From: an uncultured Neomegalonema sp.
Lineage (GTDB): Bacteria > Pseudomonadota > Alphaproteobacteria > Rhodobacterales > Rhodobacteraceae
NCBI GenBank assembly: GCA_937958345.1
Contig: CALGNW010000270.1
Span: 1 to 10,534 of the forward strand
Length of the DNA stretch: 10,534 bases
Reading direction: 5' to 3'
The notes beneath the pieces were generated by a model. That model did no database searches. It was not told the origin of the DNA and was given only the letters and a program-made list of their open reading frames with translations. Shown one piece after another: positions 1 through 5,939 of this stretch. Made by a program: the position numbers and the translations under genes. How positions within the stretch are numbered: the first letter of the stretch is position 1; each line of letters begins with the position of its first letter.

Positions 1-132
1 TTCGCCGGATTGAACGAGGTCTGGAACGACTGGGTTCCCGAGGGCCATGCCCCCGCCCGTGCGTGCGGCGAGGCAAAGCTGGCGCGCGAAATTCTCAAGG
101 TCGAAATCATCGTCGACGCTGTCTACGACTGA
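1..132 (+). CDS. RidA/YjgF family protein, C-terminal part
   Basis: Frame 1 is open from the window edge to a TGA stop and encodes the last 43 residues of a RidA (YjgF/YER057c/UK114) family protein. The stretch FAGLNEVWNDWVPEGHAPAR followed by a short helix and the strand KVEIIVDAV matches the C-terminal half of the fold. The arginine after HAPA corresponds to the conserved arginine that, in RidA enzymes, binds the carboxylate of reactive enamine/imine intermediates and helps hydrolyse them to keto acids. The family is a cytosolic trimer that protects PLP enzymes from 2-aminoacrylate damage. The start lies outside the window, so RidA and its many paralogue subfamilies cannot be told apart. 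The gene converges on the EEP nuclease gene with only 16 bp between stops, and I see no clear terminator there. Confidence 0.85.
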   Translation, partial: FAGLNEVWNDWVPEGHAPARACGEAKLAREILKVEIIVDAVYD

Positions 133-148
133 CCGCGCGGCGTGTGCT

Positions 149-844
149 TCAGGACAGTGTCAGGGTCAGGATTGAATGATCCGACACACCGCCAAGGCGC
201 GGTTCGTGGTCATATTCCGCGGCGGTTATGCGTTTATCCAGCGACGGCGTGGCCAGCGCATGGTCATAGCGGAACCCGTTCTGCCGCTTGGCACTCACCC
301 AGGTAAATTCGCGCGCTTCGGGGTGACGCGACCGCCAGGCGTCAACCCAGTTTTGGACCAGCAACTGCTGAAATAAATGCGTGTTCACAAAGGATTTCGT
401 CTCGGAATCCTCAAACGGAATCCCGCAATTCAGATCACCGATCAACAGCGCCTGCTCTGCGACCGGTAAATCCAGCAGCGCATGGAACAGCGGAACCTGC
501 GCGCGCTTTTGCGGAAAGTGCAGCGGATAAAGTGTGATGCCGTCGATCTCGGCACACAGAATATGCGTCTGCCCGTCCGCATCCGCCTCGGGAAAAGGCC
601 GGACCGTAAAAGGACTGCGCGCCGCCAGCAAAATCGTATTCTCGCGTGCGTCCTTGGTTTCGGGCAGATGGATTTGCGAAAAGCCCTGCGCCTGCAATCC
701 CCGCAACAACGGCTCCTCATGCTGGCCGCGCCTGACCTCCTGCAAAGTCAGGATATCCGGCTTGTGATCCGCAATCGCCGCAAGAATACCGTCCATCCGC
801 CGCCCGCCGCCATGCAGGATATTCCAGCTGAGAATCTTGGTCAT
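149..844 (-). CDS. Endonuclease/exonuclease/phosphatase (EEP) family nuclease
   Basis: A 231-aa protein of the EEP (DNase I/ExoIII-like) superfamily, metal-dependent enzymes that hydrolyse phosphodiesters or phosphate esters. The motifs occur in order: WNI with N8, LQEV with the metal-binding glutamate E36, a histidine in PLHFPQ (about 108), GDLN with D137 and N139, YDH at 193-195 and the terminal SDH with D222 and H223, so the catalytic set appears complete. The start chosen is the ATG whose ATGA overlaps the stop of the upstream ligase gene by 4 nt. The frame stays open for 63 codons upstream, but that part lies inside the ligase gene and does not resemble the family. It is the last gene of the polymerase-ligase operon, which suggests it trims or nicks DNA ends (ExoIII/APE-like) or removes end adducts. 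The substrate cannot be read from sequence, and a phosphatase or RNase role is possible. No signal peptide is seen, so it is probably cytosolic. Confidence 0.88.
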   Translation of the reverse strand: MTKILSWNILHGGGRRMDGILAAIADHKPDILTLQEVRRGQHEEPLLRGLQAQGFSQIHLPETKDARENTILLAARSPFTVRPFPEADADGQTHILCAEIDGITLYPLHFPQKRAQVPLFHALLDLPVAEQALLIGDLNCGIPFEDSETKSFVNTHLFQQLLVQNWVDAWRSRHPEAREFTWVSAKRQNGFRYDHALATPSLDKRITAAEYDHEPRLGGVSDHSILTLTLS

Positions 845-2322
845 TCCTGAACGACCCAACCCTTCTTGAACTTCGCTTCTTCCCACATCTTCCAGAAACC
901 CTCGATCTGCTTTTTCGACGAACTGACGCGAATGTCGTGTTGCAGCGGATCTTTTCTGTTGGGGGAATAGTCGGTCAAGTGAATGACATAAGCCGGATGA
1001 TCGCGCGAGACTTCCTCTTTGTTGGTCTTCCACATCACGATTTTTCTGACCATCGTCGCACCGCGCAACTCTTTGGTGGCAACCGCCCGTTTGATGACTG
1101 TCGACACAGGCAGCTTCACATCCTCGGCGGTACGGTCCGTTTCCGGAATGTGCGTGATGTCGGTCAGTTGCGACAGCTTCACATCCTCGGCGGTGGCAGA
1201 TTTATCGTCGCGCAGGCGCAGGAATTGCGGAGAGATTATGCTGGCCAGCGGCAACCGCCGCACCCCCTGCCAAGCCTTCTTTTTCGGGTCCCACTCAATG
1301 ACCATCCGGTCAATCGTGCCGCCGCGCGAGGTCTGCGAGATTATGTCGAGGCACGATATTTCGACCACCACACCGGGCTGGATCATGCGATAGGCAACAC
1401 GGTCCGAGTTCACTTCGACATAGTCACTCTCGGCATCGCGCTTGCGCAGGGTTTTCAACAGGCGTGCGCGGTCATCGTCCGAAAATCCGCCGCCGACCCG
1501 ACCGATGATCTGAAACGCGCCGTCCTTGCGCACGATCCCCAGCAGCATCGAGTGCAGCAATCCGGCACGATCATCAACGCCTTCGGAGTACCCGACCACG
1601 GCGAGGTCCAGCGTATGGCGCGGCTTGATTTTAAAAACACCCGCGGCGTCCGAGCGCGCGACAACCCCCTCTGCGCCCTCCTTTTCGACCCATTTCGCGT
1701 ACTGTTTCCGAACGCCCTTGAAATCTTCGCCCGTGACCGTTTCAACGGCGTGAACACGGTCCCCCGTTCCGAACAGCGCCTGCGCCTTGGCGATGGCATC
1801 GGTATAGCGCATCGACAGGTCTTCGCCGTCCAGATCATAGATATTAAAGACGGCAAAGCACAGCCGCGCGACATCCTCTTCGGTTTTCGGGGCGCGGCTC
1901 AGGCGCGTTGCGTCATGCACCCACGCGCGCTCGCCATCCGCACGGCGGGCATAAACTTCGCCGCCGATCATGGCCTTTTTGATCTTGGCCTTTTTCAACA
2001 GCGCGGCGGCTTCGGCGTGAAACATCGCACCCGCCCGCACCGTGCCGCCGGGGTTCAGCGTGATGACGTCGCCGCCATCATAATACAGCACGGCAAACTC
2101 GCCGTCATACTTGCGGCTGATCGCATATTCGGCGGGGGGCAGGCGCTTGGCTGCGGTGTCGAGGTCCAGCGCAACCATCATGCGCCCCAACTGCCGCCGC
2201 CGCAGGCGAACCGCCTGTAACAAGGCCGGATCTTTCAGGGCATCAGACCCGCCCGTCGCATATCCCGCGACCTTTTCCGTCAGTTTTTTTGGGTCCGCAA
2301 ACCGCTTTACCATCAGGCTCAT
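841..2322 (-). CDS. ATP-dependent DNA ligase with extra C-terminal domain
   Basis: A 493-aa ATP-dependent DNA ligase, sealing 3'-OH/5'-phosphate nicks via enzyme-AMP and DNA-adenylate intermediates. The nucleotidyltransferase core shows motif I KYDG with the adenylated lysine K71, a GGE motif III-like element at 120-122, motif IV EGVV at 218-221 and motif V FKIK at 230-233. An OB-fold region follows (about 240-345, with GRVGGGFSDDD near 274-284). Beyond it are about 145 residues not needed in a minimal ligase, including WKTNKEE (431-437), HLTDYSPNRKDPL (448-460) and a basic/aromatic end (KKGWVVQE). There is no POL or phosphoesterase domain, so it is not LigD. The ATG start overlaps the stop of the lysine-rich protein gene (ATGA); an in-frame ATG three codons later is an alternative. 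It probably seals ends prepared by the operon's polymerase-phosphatase and nuclease. The ligase identity is firm; the pathway is inferred. Confidence 0.94.
   Translation of the reverse strand: MSLMVKRFADPKKLTEKVAGYATGGSDALKDPALLQAVRLRRRQLGRMMVALDLDTAAKRLPPAEYAISRKYDGEFAVLYYDGGDVITLNPGGTVRAGAMFHAEAAALLKKAKIKKAMIGGEVYARRADGERAWVHDATRLSRAPKTEEDVARLCFAVFNIYDLDGEDLSMRYTDAIAKAQALFGTGDRVHAVETVTGEDFKGVRKQYAKWVEKEGAEGVVARSDAAGVFKIKPRHTLDLAVVGYSEGVDDRAGLLHSMLLGIVRKDGAFQIIGRVGGGFSDDDRARLLKTLRKRDAESDYVEVNSDRVAYRMIQPGVVVEISCLDIISQTSRGGTIDRMVIEWDPKKKAWQGVRRLPLASIISPQFLRLRDDKSATAEDVKLSQLTDITHIPETDRTAEDVKLPVSTVIKRAVATKELRGATMVRKIVMWKTNKEEVSRDHPAYVIHLTDYSPNRKDPLQHDIRVSSSKKQIEGFWKMWEEAKFKKGWVVQE
1111..1194 (-). 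repeat. In-frame 21-bp direct repeat in the ligase gene
   Basis: Two identical 21-bp copies lie at 1111-1131 and 1174-1194, their starts 63 bp (21 codons) apart. Each encodes TAEDVKL, at ligase residues 377-383 and 398-404. The repeat lies in the linker between the OB fold and the extra C-terminal domain. Identity at the DNA level, including third codon positions, suggests a recent short duplication or conversion, although the sequences between and after the copies are not alike. Confidence 0.85.
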
Positions 2323-2612
2323 TTATCCGCCTTTTTCGGTTTGGCTTTGGTCGCCTTGGGTTTGACGGCCATCGGTTTCTTAGCAGCAGCCTTTTTGGGC
2401 GCAGCCTTTTCGGGCACAGCCTTTTTCGCGACGGTCTTCTTAGCAGCGGTCTTCTTCGCGGCGGTCTTTTTGGACGCCGCTTTTTTCGCAACATCCGCCT
2501 TCGGCTTTGCCGCGCTCTTGGTCTTTTTAACCGCCTTCTTCTTTGCGGCGGTTTTCTTCACAGCCGGTTTTTTCGCATCGGCTTTGGCAGGCTTATCAGC
2601 CTTGATATCCGC
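2319..2612 (-). repeat. Low-complexity (A/P)AKK-encoding repeat tract
   Basis: This part of the lysine-rich protein gene consists of imperfect short units encoding TAAKK, AAPKK, VAKKA and similar. Adjacent copies are clearest around 2430-2480, where 15-bp units encoding KKTAA follow one another. Such tracts vary in length between strains by slippage. The reading frame is intact through to the stop. Confidence 0.8.
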
Positions 2613-3317
2613 TGGCGGTTCGGGGGGCGGTTTCAATTCCATATTCGACAGGTGCAACAGCAAAATATAGTTCTTGCCGTCAACGCGCCCCTCAAGAAAC
2701 CCGCGATACGGCGTCGATCCGCGCCGGAAAACCAGCGGCTGTTTCCCCGACCGGCCACCGCCCAGCAGCATGACCGAATTTGCCTTGTGCAGTTCCTCTG
2801 CCATCCCGAACAGAAAATCAAAAGTCAGGCCGTTGACATGCACGATTTGCAGTTTGGATGAGAACACGAACTTTCGGTACGCCTCGGCTTTGGGCAGCAT
2901 CGTGCCGGTCCATTTAAGCGGCACATCGGCATCTACATTCGCCTCGTCGCGCTCGCGCGGGCGGCGTTCTTTGACGCGGCCAAAGGGACCGCGCACGACC
3001 TCGAACTGTTCAATCCGAAAAACCAGCGCGTCTTCGGGGTCGGTATAAACGCGGCTGAGGTTCCACAGCGACGTGCCGAACCGCTCCATGTCGATTTCGG
3101 GATCACCCGCCACCAGATCCTGCCCCAGCTTTTCGGGCGATCCGGCCTGCTCGACCAGCGTTGCATAGTCGTGATCGACGGTCGCCTTCAGCACACGGCG
3201 GGTATACGCCCGCCCGCCCTTGGGTCCGACATACCGGACAGGCTCGTTAATCCGCACGCTCTCGGCCTTCACAACCGCATCGCGTTTCCGGCTGTCGGTC
3301 AGGTTGATATTCGGCAC
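2319..3317 (-). CDS. Uncharacterised protein with lysine/alanine-rich H1-like tail
   Basis: A 332-aa protein I do not recognise. Residues 1-235 look globular and include a tryptophan-containing stretch (WNLSRVYTD, 85-93), a basic patch (RVKERRPRERD, 114-124) and a well-ordered segment at 133-228 with PLKWTG, KAEAYRKFVF, HVNGLTFDFLFGMAEEL, GGGRSGK and ILLLHLSNMELK. GGGRSGK (186-192) faintly resembles a P-loop but lacks a convincing GxxxxGK[ST] context. Residues about 236-332 are a low-complexity tail of AAKK/TAAKK repeats like histone H1 or the tails of some bacterial nucleoid and Ku proteins, expected to bind DNA non-specifically. The start is a GTG preceded by a purine-rich AAAGGG; the gene begins 14 nt after its upstream neighbour and overlaps the ligase start by 4 nt. 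Its position suggests a DNA-end or scaffold factor recruiting the ligase. That is inference, and no Ku similarity is evident. Confidence 0.85.
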   Translation of the reverse strand: MPNINLTDSRKRDAVVKAESVRINEPVRYVGPKGGRAYTRRVLKATVDHDYATLVEQAGSPEKLGQDLVAGDPEIDMERFGTSLWNLSRVYTDPEDALVFRIEQFEVVRGPFGRVKERRPRERDEANVDADVPLKWTGTMLPKAEAYRKFVFSSKLQIVHVNGLTFDFLFGMAEELHKANSVMLLGGGRSGKQPLVFRRGSTPYRGFLEGRVDGKNYILLLHLSNMELKPPPEPPADIKADKPAKADAKKPAVKKTAAKKKAVKKTKSAAKPKADVAKKAASKKTAAKKTAAKKTVAKKAVPEKAAPKKAAAKKPMAVKPKATKAKPKKADK

Positions 3318-3331
3318 GTTATTTCACCCTT

Positions 3332-3961
3332 TCACAGCATCGAAAAGTCGAGGCCGTCACCCTCGTCGCCGTCGTCATCCTCGACCTGCGCCTTGTCCGC
3401 GCCGCACAGCGCCGCCTCTTCCAGACCGATAAAGCCGACGCCGCTTTCCTCTCCGATCAGCATCCAAACCGACCCGCGATCCCCCTGCAGGATGAACGCA
3501 ACATCAGGATCAATACCCCCGCGATAACTGAACGGAACCCGAAAGATTTTACCCTGCTCCAAATCCTTCAGCAACGGCTGGGGCAGCGGATCATCGCCTG
3601 TCAGGCGGTAACAAAGCCGGATCGAATGATCGAGGAATGTCTCGACCGAAACCGCCTCGGCAATCTCGGTGGGCGCCTTGAAACTCGATTCCATTTCGAC
3701 CAGCGGTTTTCCCTTGGCATCAACGGGCACAAGGTCGCTGCGGTCGATCCATTCCCCGTCAGGATTCATATAACCAAAGGCGGTTCCCCCGGCAGGGATC
3801 AGCGTGCGCCCGTCACTGGCCAGCGTTGACAGTTTGCAGATATCGCCATCGGCATTGATCGTTTCGACCACGACCGACCCGTACAGTTTCGTGCGGTCGA
3901 GCTTTTCGATCCCGCGCGCGAAAGTATTGCCGCCAAACGTAAACTCCAGACTACGCGCCAT
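3332..3961 (-). CDS. Uncharacterised 209-aa protein with acidic C-terminal tail
   Basis: I do not recognise this protein's family. It is probably cytosolic, with no signal peptide or membrane segment. The N-terminal half is strand-rich (LEFTFGG at 5-11, LYGSVVVETINADGD at 26-40). It is followed by GYMNPDGEWIDRSDLVPVD (63-81), SSFKAP (92-97) and SVETFLDHSIRLCYRL (105-120). The last 20 or so residues are strongly acidic (VEDDDGDEGDGLDFSML) and end in a hydrophobic tip, a layout reminiscent of the protein-docking tail of SSB, though the sequence is not SSB. The start ATG has a good GGGAG ribosome site about 7 nt upstream. The gene lies between the polymerase-phosphatase gene (57-nt gap) and the lysine-rich protein gene (14-nt gap). 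The acidic tail could bind a basic partner such as that neighbour's tail. An extremely divergent Ku-like beta-barrel is conceivable, but I cannot show it. Confidence 0.82.
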   Translation of the reverse strand: MARSLEFTFGGNTFARGIEKLDRTKLYGSVVVETINADGDICKLSTLASDGRTLIPAGGTAFGYMNPDGEWIDRSDLVPVDAKGKPLVEMESSFKAPTEIAEAVSVETFLDHSIRLCYRLTGDDPLPQPLLKDLEQGKIFRVPFSYRGGIDPDVAFILQGDRGSVWMLIGEESGVGFIGLEEAALCGADKAQVEDDDGDEGDGLDFSML

Positions 3962-4018
3962 CTATTTCTCCCTGCCGTCCGGCGTACCTATCGCAAACGC
4001 TATAAATCAACGATTGCC

Positions 4019-5245
4019 TCAACCCGCAATCACCTCGGCTGCCTTTAACGCGGCGGCAAACGCCTTTACGCCGTCCTCTTCGGGGCGGCAAGCGACACCC
4101 CGGTCATCAATATACGCCTGCGCGGGCGGTTTGCCGTGGGCGTTGTGGATGTGCGCATAAACAAACCCGTGCGAGTCCAGCCACGCCTTCAGACCCGCGA
4201 TCAGCTCTTTGCGCTCGGCTGCCTTCGCCCGCGACAGCCGCGCGGTCAGGATCGTAATATCCGCCCATTCCGACAGGGCGCGGGTAAAATCGACGGCCCC
4301 GTCAATCGGCGCGCCGAATTCCATCAGCGACCCGCCGTCATGCTGGTGCAAAACCCCGTCGAGATCGACGCACACCGTCGCCTTGCCCTCCCGCTTGAAC
4401 CGGCGCTTTCGCGCGGCGGCGGTTTTGGCCGGTTTCGGTTTGTCCGCCGTGCGCCGCGTTGTGCGCGAGCCGTAGGTCGCATTTTCCGGCGCGGGCGGGG
4501 GCGGCGGACCGGGCACGACACTCAGCATCCGGTCGATGGCCGCATCGCCCTCCAGCCACGGATCATCCAGATAATCCTCGCCGCTCCAGACCCGCGAATA
4601 ATGTTCCAGCGTGTGGTGCAGCCCCGGCAGACGGAACCACGCCCCGATGCTGCGCGGTTTCAGCTTTTTCGGAAAAGTCTCAGGCTCCTCGTCAAGATGC
4701 GAGGCTTCCCATGTCGAGACCAGCGAATACGCCAGCGCAAACACGTCCTCGGTCGGGGCGGGATCAGCGAACAGGACCCACAGATGAAACCCGCCCGCCT
4801 TGTTGGTATCAAACAACAGCGGATCATATCCCTGCTCCTGCAACCGCTCGCACCAGTCCAGCGCCGCCGCGAGGTTGCGCCGCGCGTGCTCCTCCGCCGT
4901 CGGCTTGCCGATATCATGCATGTCGATATCGATACCCAGCCATTTACTGGTGTTTTCCTTTGATTTCGTGTGCAGCCCGATCAACTGGGGCTTACGAAAG
5001 TGACGGCTGGAAAAATGCCGCGTCAGCTTGTCGATGGTCACATGGTCGGACCCGTCGCGCATCGACACCATCGGCAGGGTCATCGCCTTATAGGCTTTGC
5101 CGGTCTTCTTGCGTTCGGCAGGGGTCAGCACGCTGTACTGGCCCCAGATATCCTTGCGATTGACCAGCCGGTCCATCGCCCAATCCGCCAGTTCACCGGC
5201 CCGCGCCGCCCATTCCTCGCCGACAATTTCATGGTGCGTAGCCAA
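4019..5245 (-). CDS. AEP primase-polymerase fused to HAD phosphatase
   Basis: With the TTG start at 5243-5245 this is a 408-aa, two-domain protein. Residues about 25-240 resemble the archaeo-eukaryotic primase (AEP) superfamily, including LigD POL and TOTE-type primases. The acidic metal motif is GIDIDMHD (D106, D108, D111), the GGFHLWVLF motif carries the nucleotide-binding histidine H154, and a later block has ETFPKK (189-194), FRLPGLHH (204-211) and SRVW (217-220). A proline then basic linker (about 246-288) leads to a HAD phosphatase domain with all four motifs: DLDG (D294, D296), ILTAR (T334), GKP (K372) and IDDR (D380, D381). Known HAD relatives include polynucleotide 3'-phosphatases. 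I infer template-dependent nucleotide or primer addition coupled to phosphate removal from DNA ends, parallel to the POL and PE domains of LigD but with an unrelated phosphatase. The frame is open to 5380, but the upstream 45 residues look non-coding. It is the first gene of the operon. Confidence 0.88.
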   Translation of the reverse strand: MATHHEIVGEEWAARAGELADWAMDRLVNRKDIWGQYSVLTPAERKKTGKAYKAMTLPMVSMRDGSDHVTIDKLTRHFSSRHFRKPQLIGLHTKSKENTSKWLGIDIDMHDIGKPTAEEHARRNLAAALDWCERLQEQGYDPLLFDTNKAGGFHLWVLFADPAPTEDVFALAYSLVSTWEASHLDEEPETFPKKLKPRSIGAWFRLPGLHHTLEHYSRVWSGEDYLDDPWLEGDAAIDRMLSVVPGPPPPPAPENATYGSRTTRRTADKPKPAKTAAARKRRFKREGKATVCVDLDGVLHQHDGGSLMEFGAPIDGAVDFTRALSEWADITILTARLSRAKAAERKELIAGLKAWLDSHGFVYAHIHNAHGKPPAQAYIDDRGVACRPEEDGVKAFAAALKAAEVIAG

Positions 5246-5254
5246 AGCGCGCTT

Positions 5255-5261
5255 CCCCTCC
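5255..5261 (-). promoter_or_regulatory. Ribosome binding site for a TTG start
   Basis: On the minus strand GGAGGGG lies 9 nt upstream of the TTG at 5243-5245. It is the best Shine-Dalgarno match near the 5' end of the primase-phosphatase frame. It decides the start in favour of the TTG rather than the ATG at 5378-5380, which would run through the divergent regulatory region. Confidence 0.7.
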
Positions 5262-5372
5262 GGTTGATAAACAGGCGTCCAGCCTAGCAAGCCAAAGGCC
5301 CAGCGACCAGAGCAGCGCGCGGCCTGCCGAACCGTTCTCAAATTGTTCAAGCGCAGTAGGTTCATCTTGCGC

Positions 5373-5387
5373 CGATGCAACGCATCG
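5373..5387. promoter_or_regulatory. Perfect inverted repeat, candidate operator
   Basis: CGATGC-AAC-GCATCG is a perfect 6-bp inverted repeat with a 3-nt centre. It fills almost exactly the spacer between the weak -35 and -10 boxes proposed for the FKBP gene. It is followed by neither a T-run nor a gene end, so a terminator is unlikely. It could be a repressor or activator site controlling one or both divergent units, or a small leader hairpin, or chance. Confidence 0.35.
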
Positions 5388-5424
5388 CTATGGTCGCGCG
5401 CAAGGAAACGGAACCAACCGGAAC

Positions 5425-5428
5425 AGGA
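5425..5428 (+). promoter_or_regulatory. Ribosome binding site for the FKBP gene
   Basis: AGGA lies 7 nt upstream of the ATG at 5436-5438. It supports this start over an in-frame ATG at 5343, which would prepend 31 charged residues to the hydrophobic N-terminal segment. Confidence 0.6.
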
Positions 5429-5435
5429 AATCGCA

Positions 5436-5939
5436 ATGCGCCTTATTACCGTTGCACCCCTTATCGCACTGGCGATCGGCGCGGCAATTTACTGGCAATA
5501 CGGTTCCGGCAACAGCGGCACACCGGCGGCAACAGCCCCGCAAACCACCACATCAGGAACGGACACACCCATGGATTATCTGGCCGAGAACGCAAAGAAA
5601 GACGGCGTCACCGTCACCGCCAGCGGACTGCAATACAAAGTGCTGGAAGAAGGCACAGGCCGCCAGCCCGCCGCAACCGACACTGTCGAGGTCCACTATA
5701 CCGGCACGCTGACCGACGGTTCAAAATTCGACAGCTCGCGTGACCGCGGCCAGACCATCGAATTCCCGCTGAACGGCGTCATCGCCGGTTGGACCGAGGG
5801 TGTCCAGCTGATGAAAGAAGGCGCACGCTACGAATTTACAATCCCGTCCGAGCTTGGTTACGGCGCACGCGGCGCCGGCGGTGTGATTCCGCCCAACGCA
5901 ACGCTGATCTTTGACGTCGAGCTGGTTGCAATCAAGTGA
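5436..5939 (+). CDS. FKBP-type peptidyl-prolyl cis-trans isomerase
   Basis: A 167-aa protein with an N-terminal hydrophobic segment (residues 3-20, LITVAPLIALAIGAAIYW). A Gly/Ser/Thr/Pro/Ala-rich linker to about 47 follows, then one FKBP domain from about 66 to 167. The domain carries the usual pocket residues: VHYTG (Y88), KFDSS (F98, D99), VIAGWTEG (V115, I116, W119), ELGYG (Y142) and IPPNATLIFDVEL near the end. It isomerises Xaa-Pro peptide bonds during protein folding. The N-terminus has no lipobox cysteine, so the protein is probably membrane-anchored with the domain in the periplasm, or secreted after cleavage. The stop overlaps the GTG of the phosphoribosyltransferase gene (GTGA), implying cotranscription although no functional link is obvious. 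The fold is certain; the exact subfamily (FkpA, FklB or other) is not. Confidence 0.93.
   Translation: MRLITVAPLIALAIGAAIYWQYGSGNSGTPAATAPQTTTSGTDTPMDYLAENAKKDGVTVTASGLQYKVLEEGTGRQPAATDTVEVHYTGTLTDGSKFDSSRDRGQTIEFPLNGVIAGWTEGVQLMKEGARYEFTIPSELGYGARGAGGVIPPNATLIFDVELVAIK

Larger units (their letters stand above)
5246..5435. promoter_or_regulatory. Divergent intergenic region
   Basis: These 190 bp separate the five-gene minus-strand operon from the FKBP-gpt pair and must hold promoters for both. On the plus strand a weak sigma-70-like pair is TTGCGC (5367-5372) and TATGGT (5389-5394) with a 16-bp spacer, which would give a leader of roughly 35 nt. No convincing promoter is visible on the minus strand. 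I see no small gene or riboswitch-like structure. Confidence 0.45.

Noticed and set aside
133..148. Intrinsic terminator between the convergent RidA and EEP genes
   Set aside because: The 16-bp gap and its flanks show no stable stem followed by a T-run on either strand.
937..2220. A 427-codon open frame on the plus strand opposite the ligase gene
   Set aside because: It is antisense to a clear ATP-dependent ligase with all catalytic motifs. Its translation is rich in Arg, His and Gln with no recognisable domain, as expected of a shadow frame in GC-rich DNA.
149..2322. The Lhr helicase / exonuclease / LigB / PdeM ligase cluster known in many bacteria
   Set aside because: There is no helicase, metallo-beta-lactamase-type exonuclease or PdeM phosphoesterase here. 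The nuclease is of the EEP superfamily and the partners differ.
2319..2612. CRISPR array or tandem-repeat element
   Set aside because: The repetition is codon-level AAKK coding sequence with imperfect short units and no spacers.
2742..2762. P-loop NTPase motif GGGRSGK in the lysine-tailed protein
   Set aside because: There is no following Ser/Thr in the right position (the next residue is Gln), no Walker B strand is evident, and the surroundings do not look like an NTPase core.
3332..3961. Ku homologue
   Set aside because: Considered because of the LigD-like neighbourhood and a beta-rich appearance, but I see no Ku landmark such as the SGxISFGLVNIPV-type opening. It is kept only as a hypothesis about distant analogy.
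4019..5245. TOTE-type conflict element
   Set aside because: The primase motifs resemble TOTE primases, but no helicase or associated restriction domains are present and the neighbours are a ligase and an EEP nuclease.
5246..5380. N-terminal extension of the primase-phosphatase fusion to an ATG at 5378-5380
   Set aside because: The extra 45 residues do not resemble the AEP family, the better ribosome site serves the internal TTG, and the extension would occupy the divergent promoter region.
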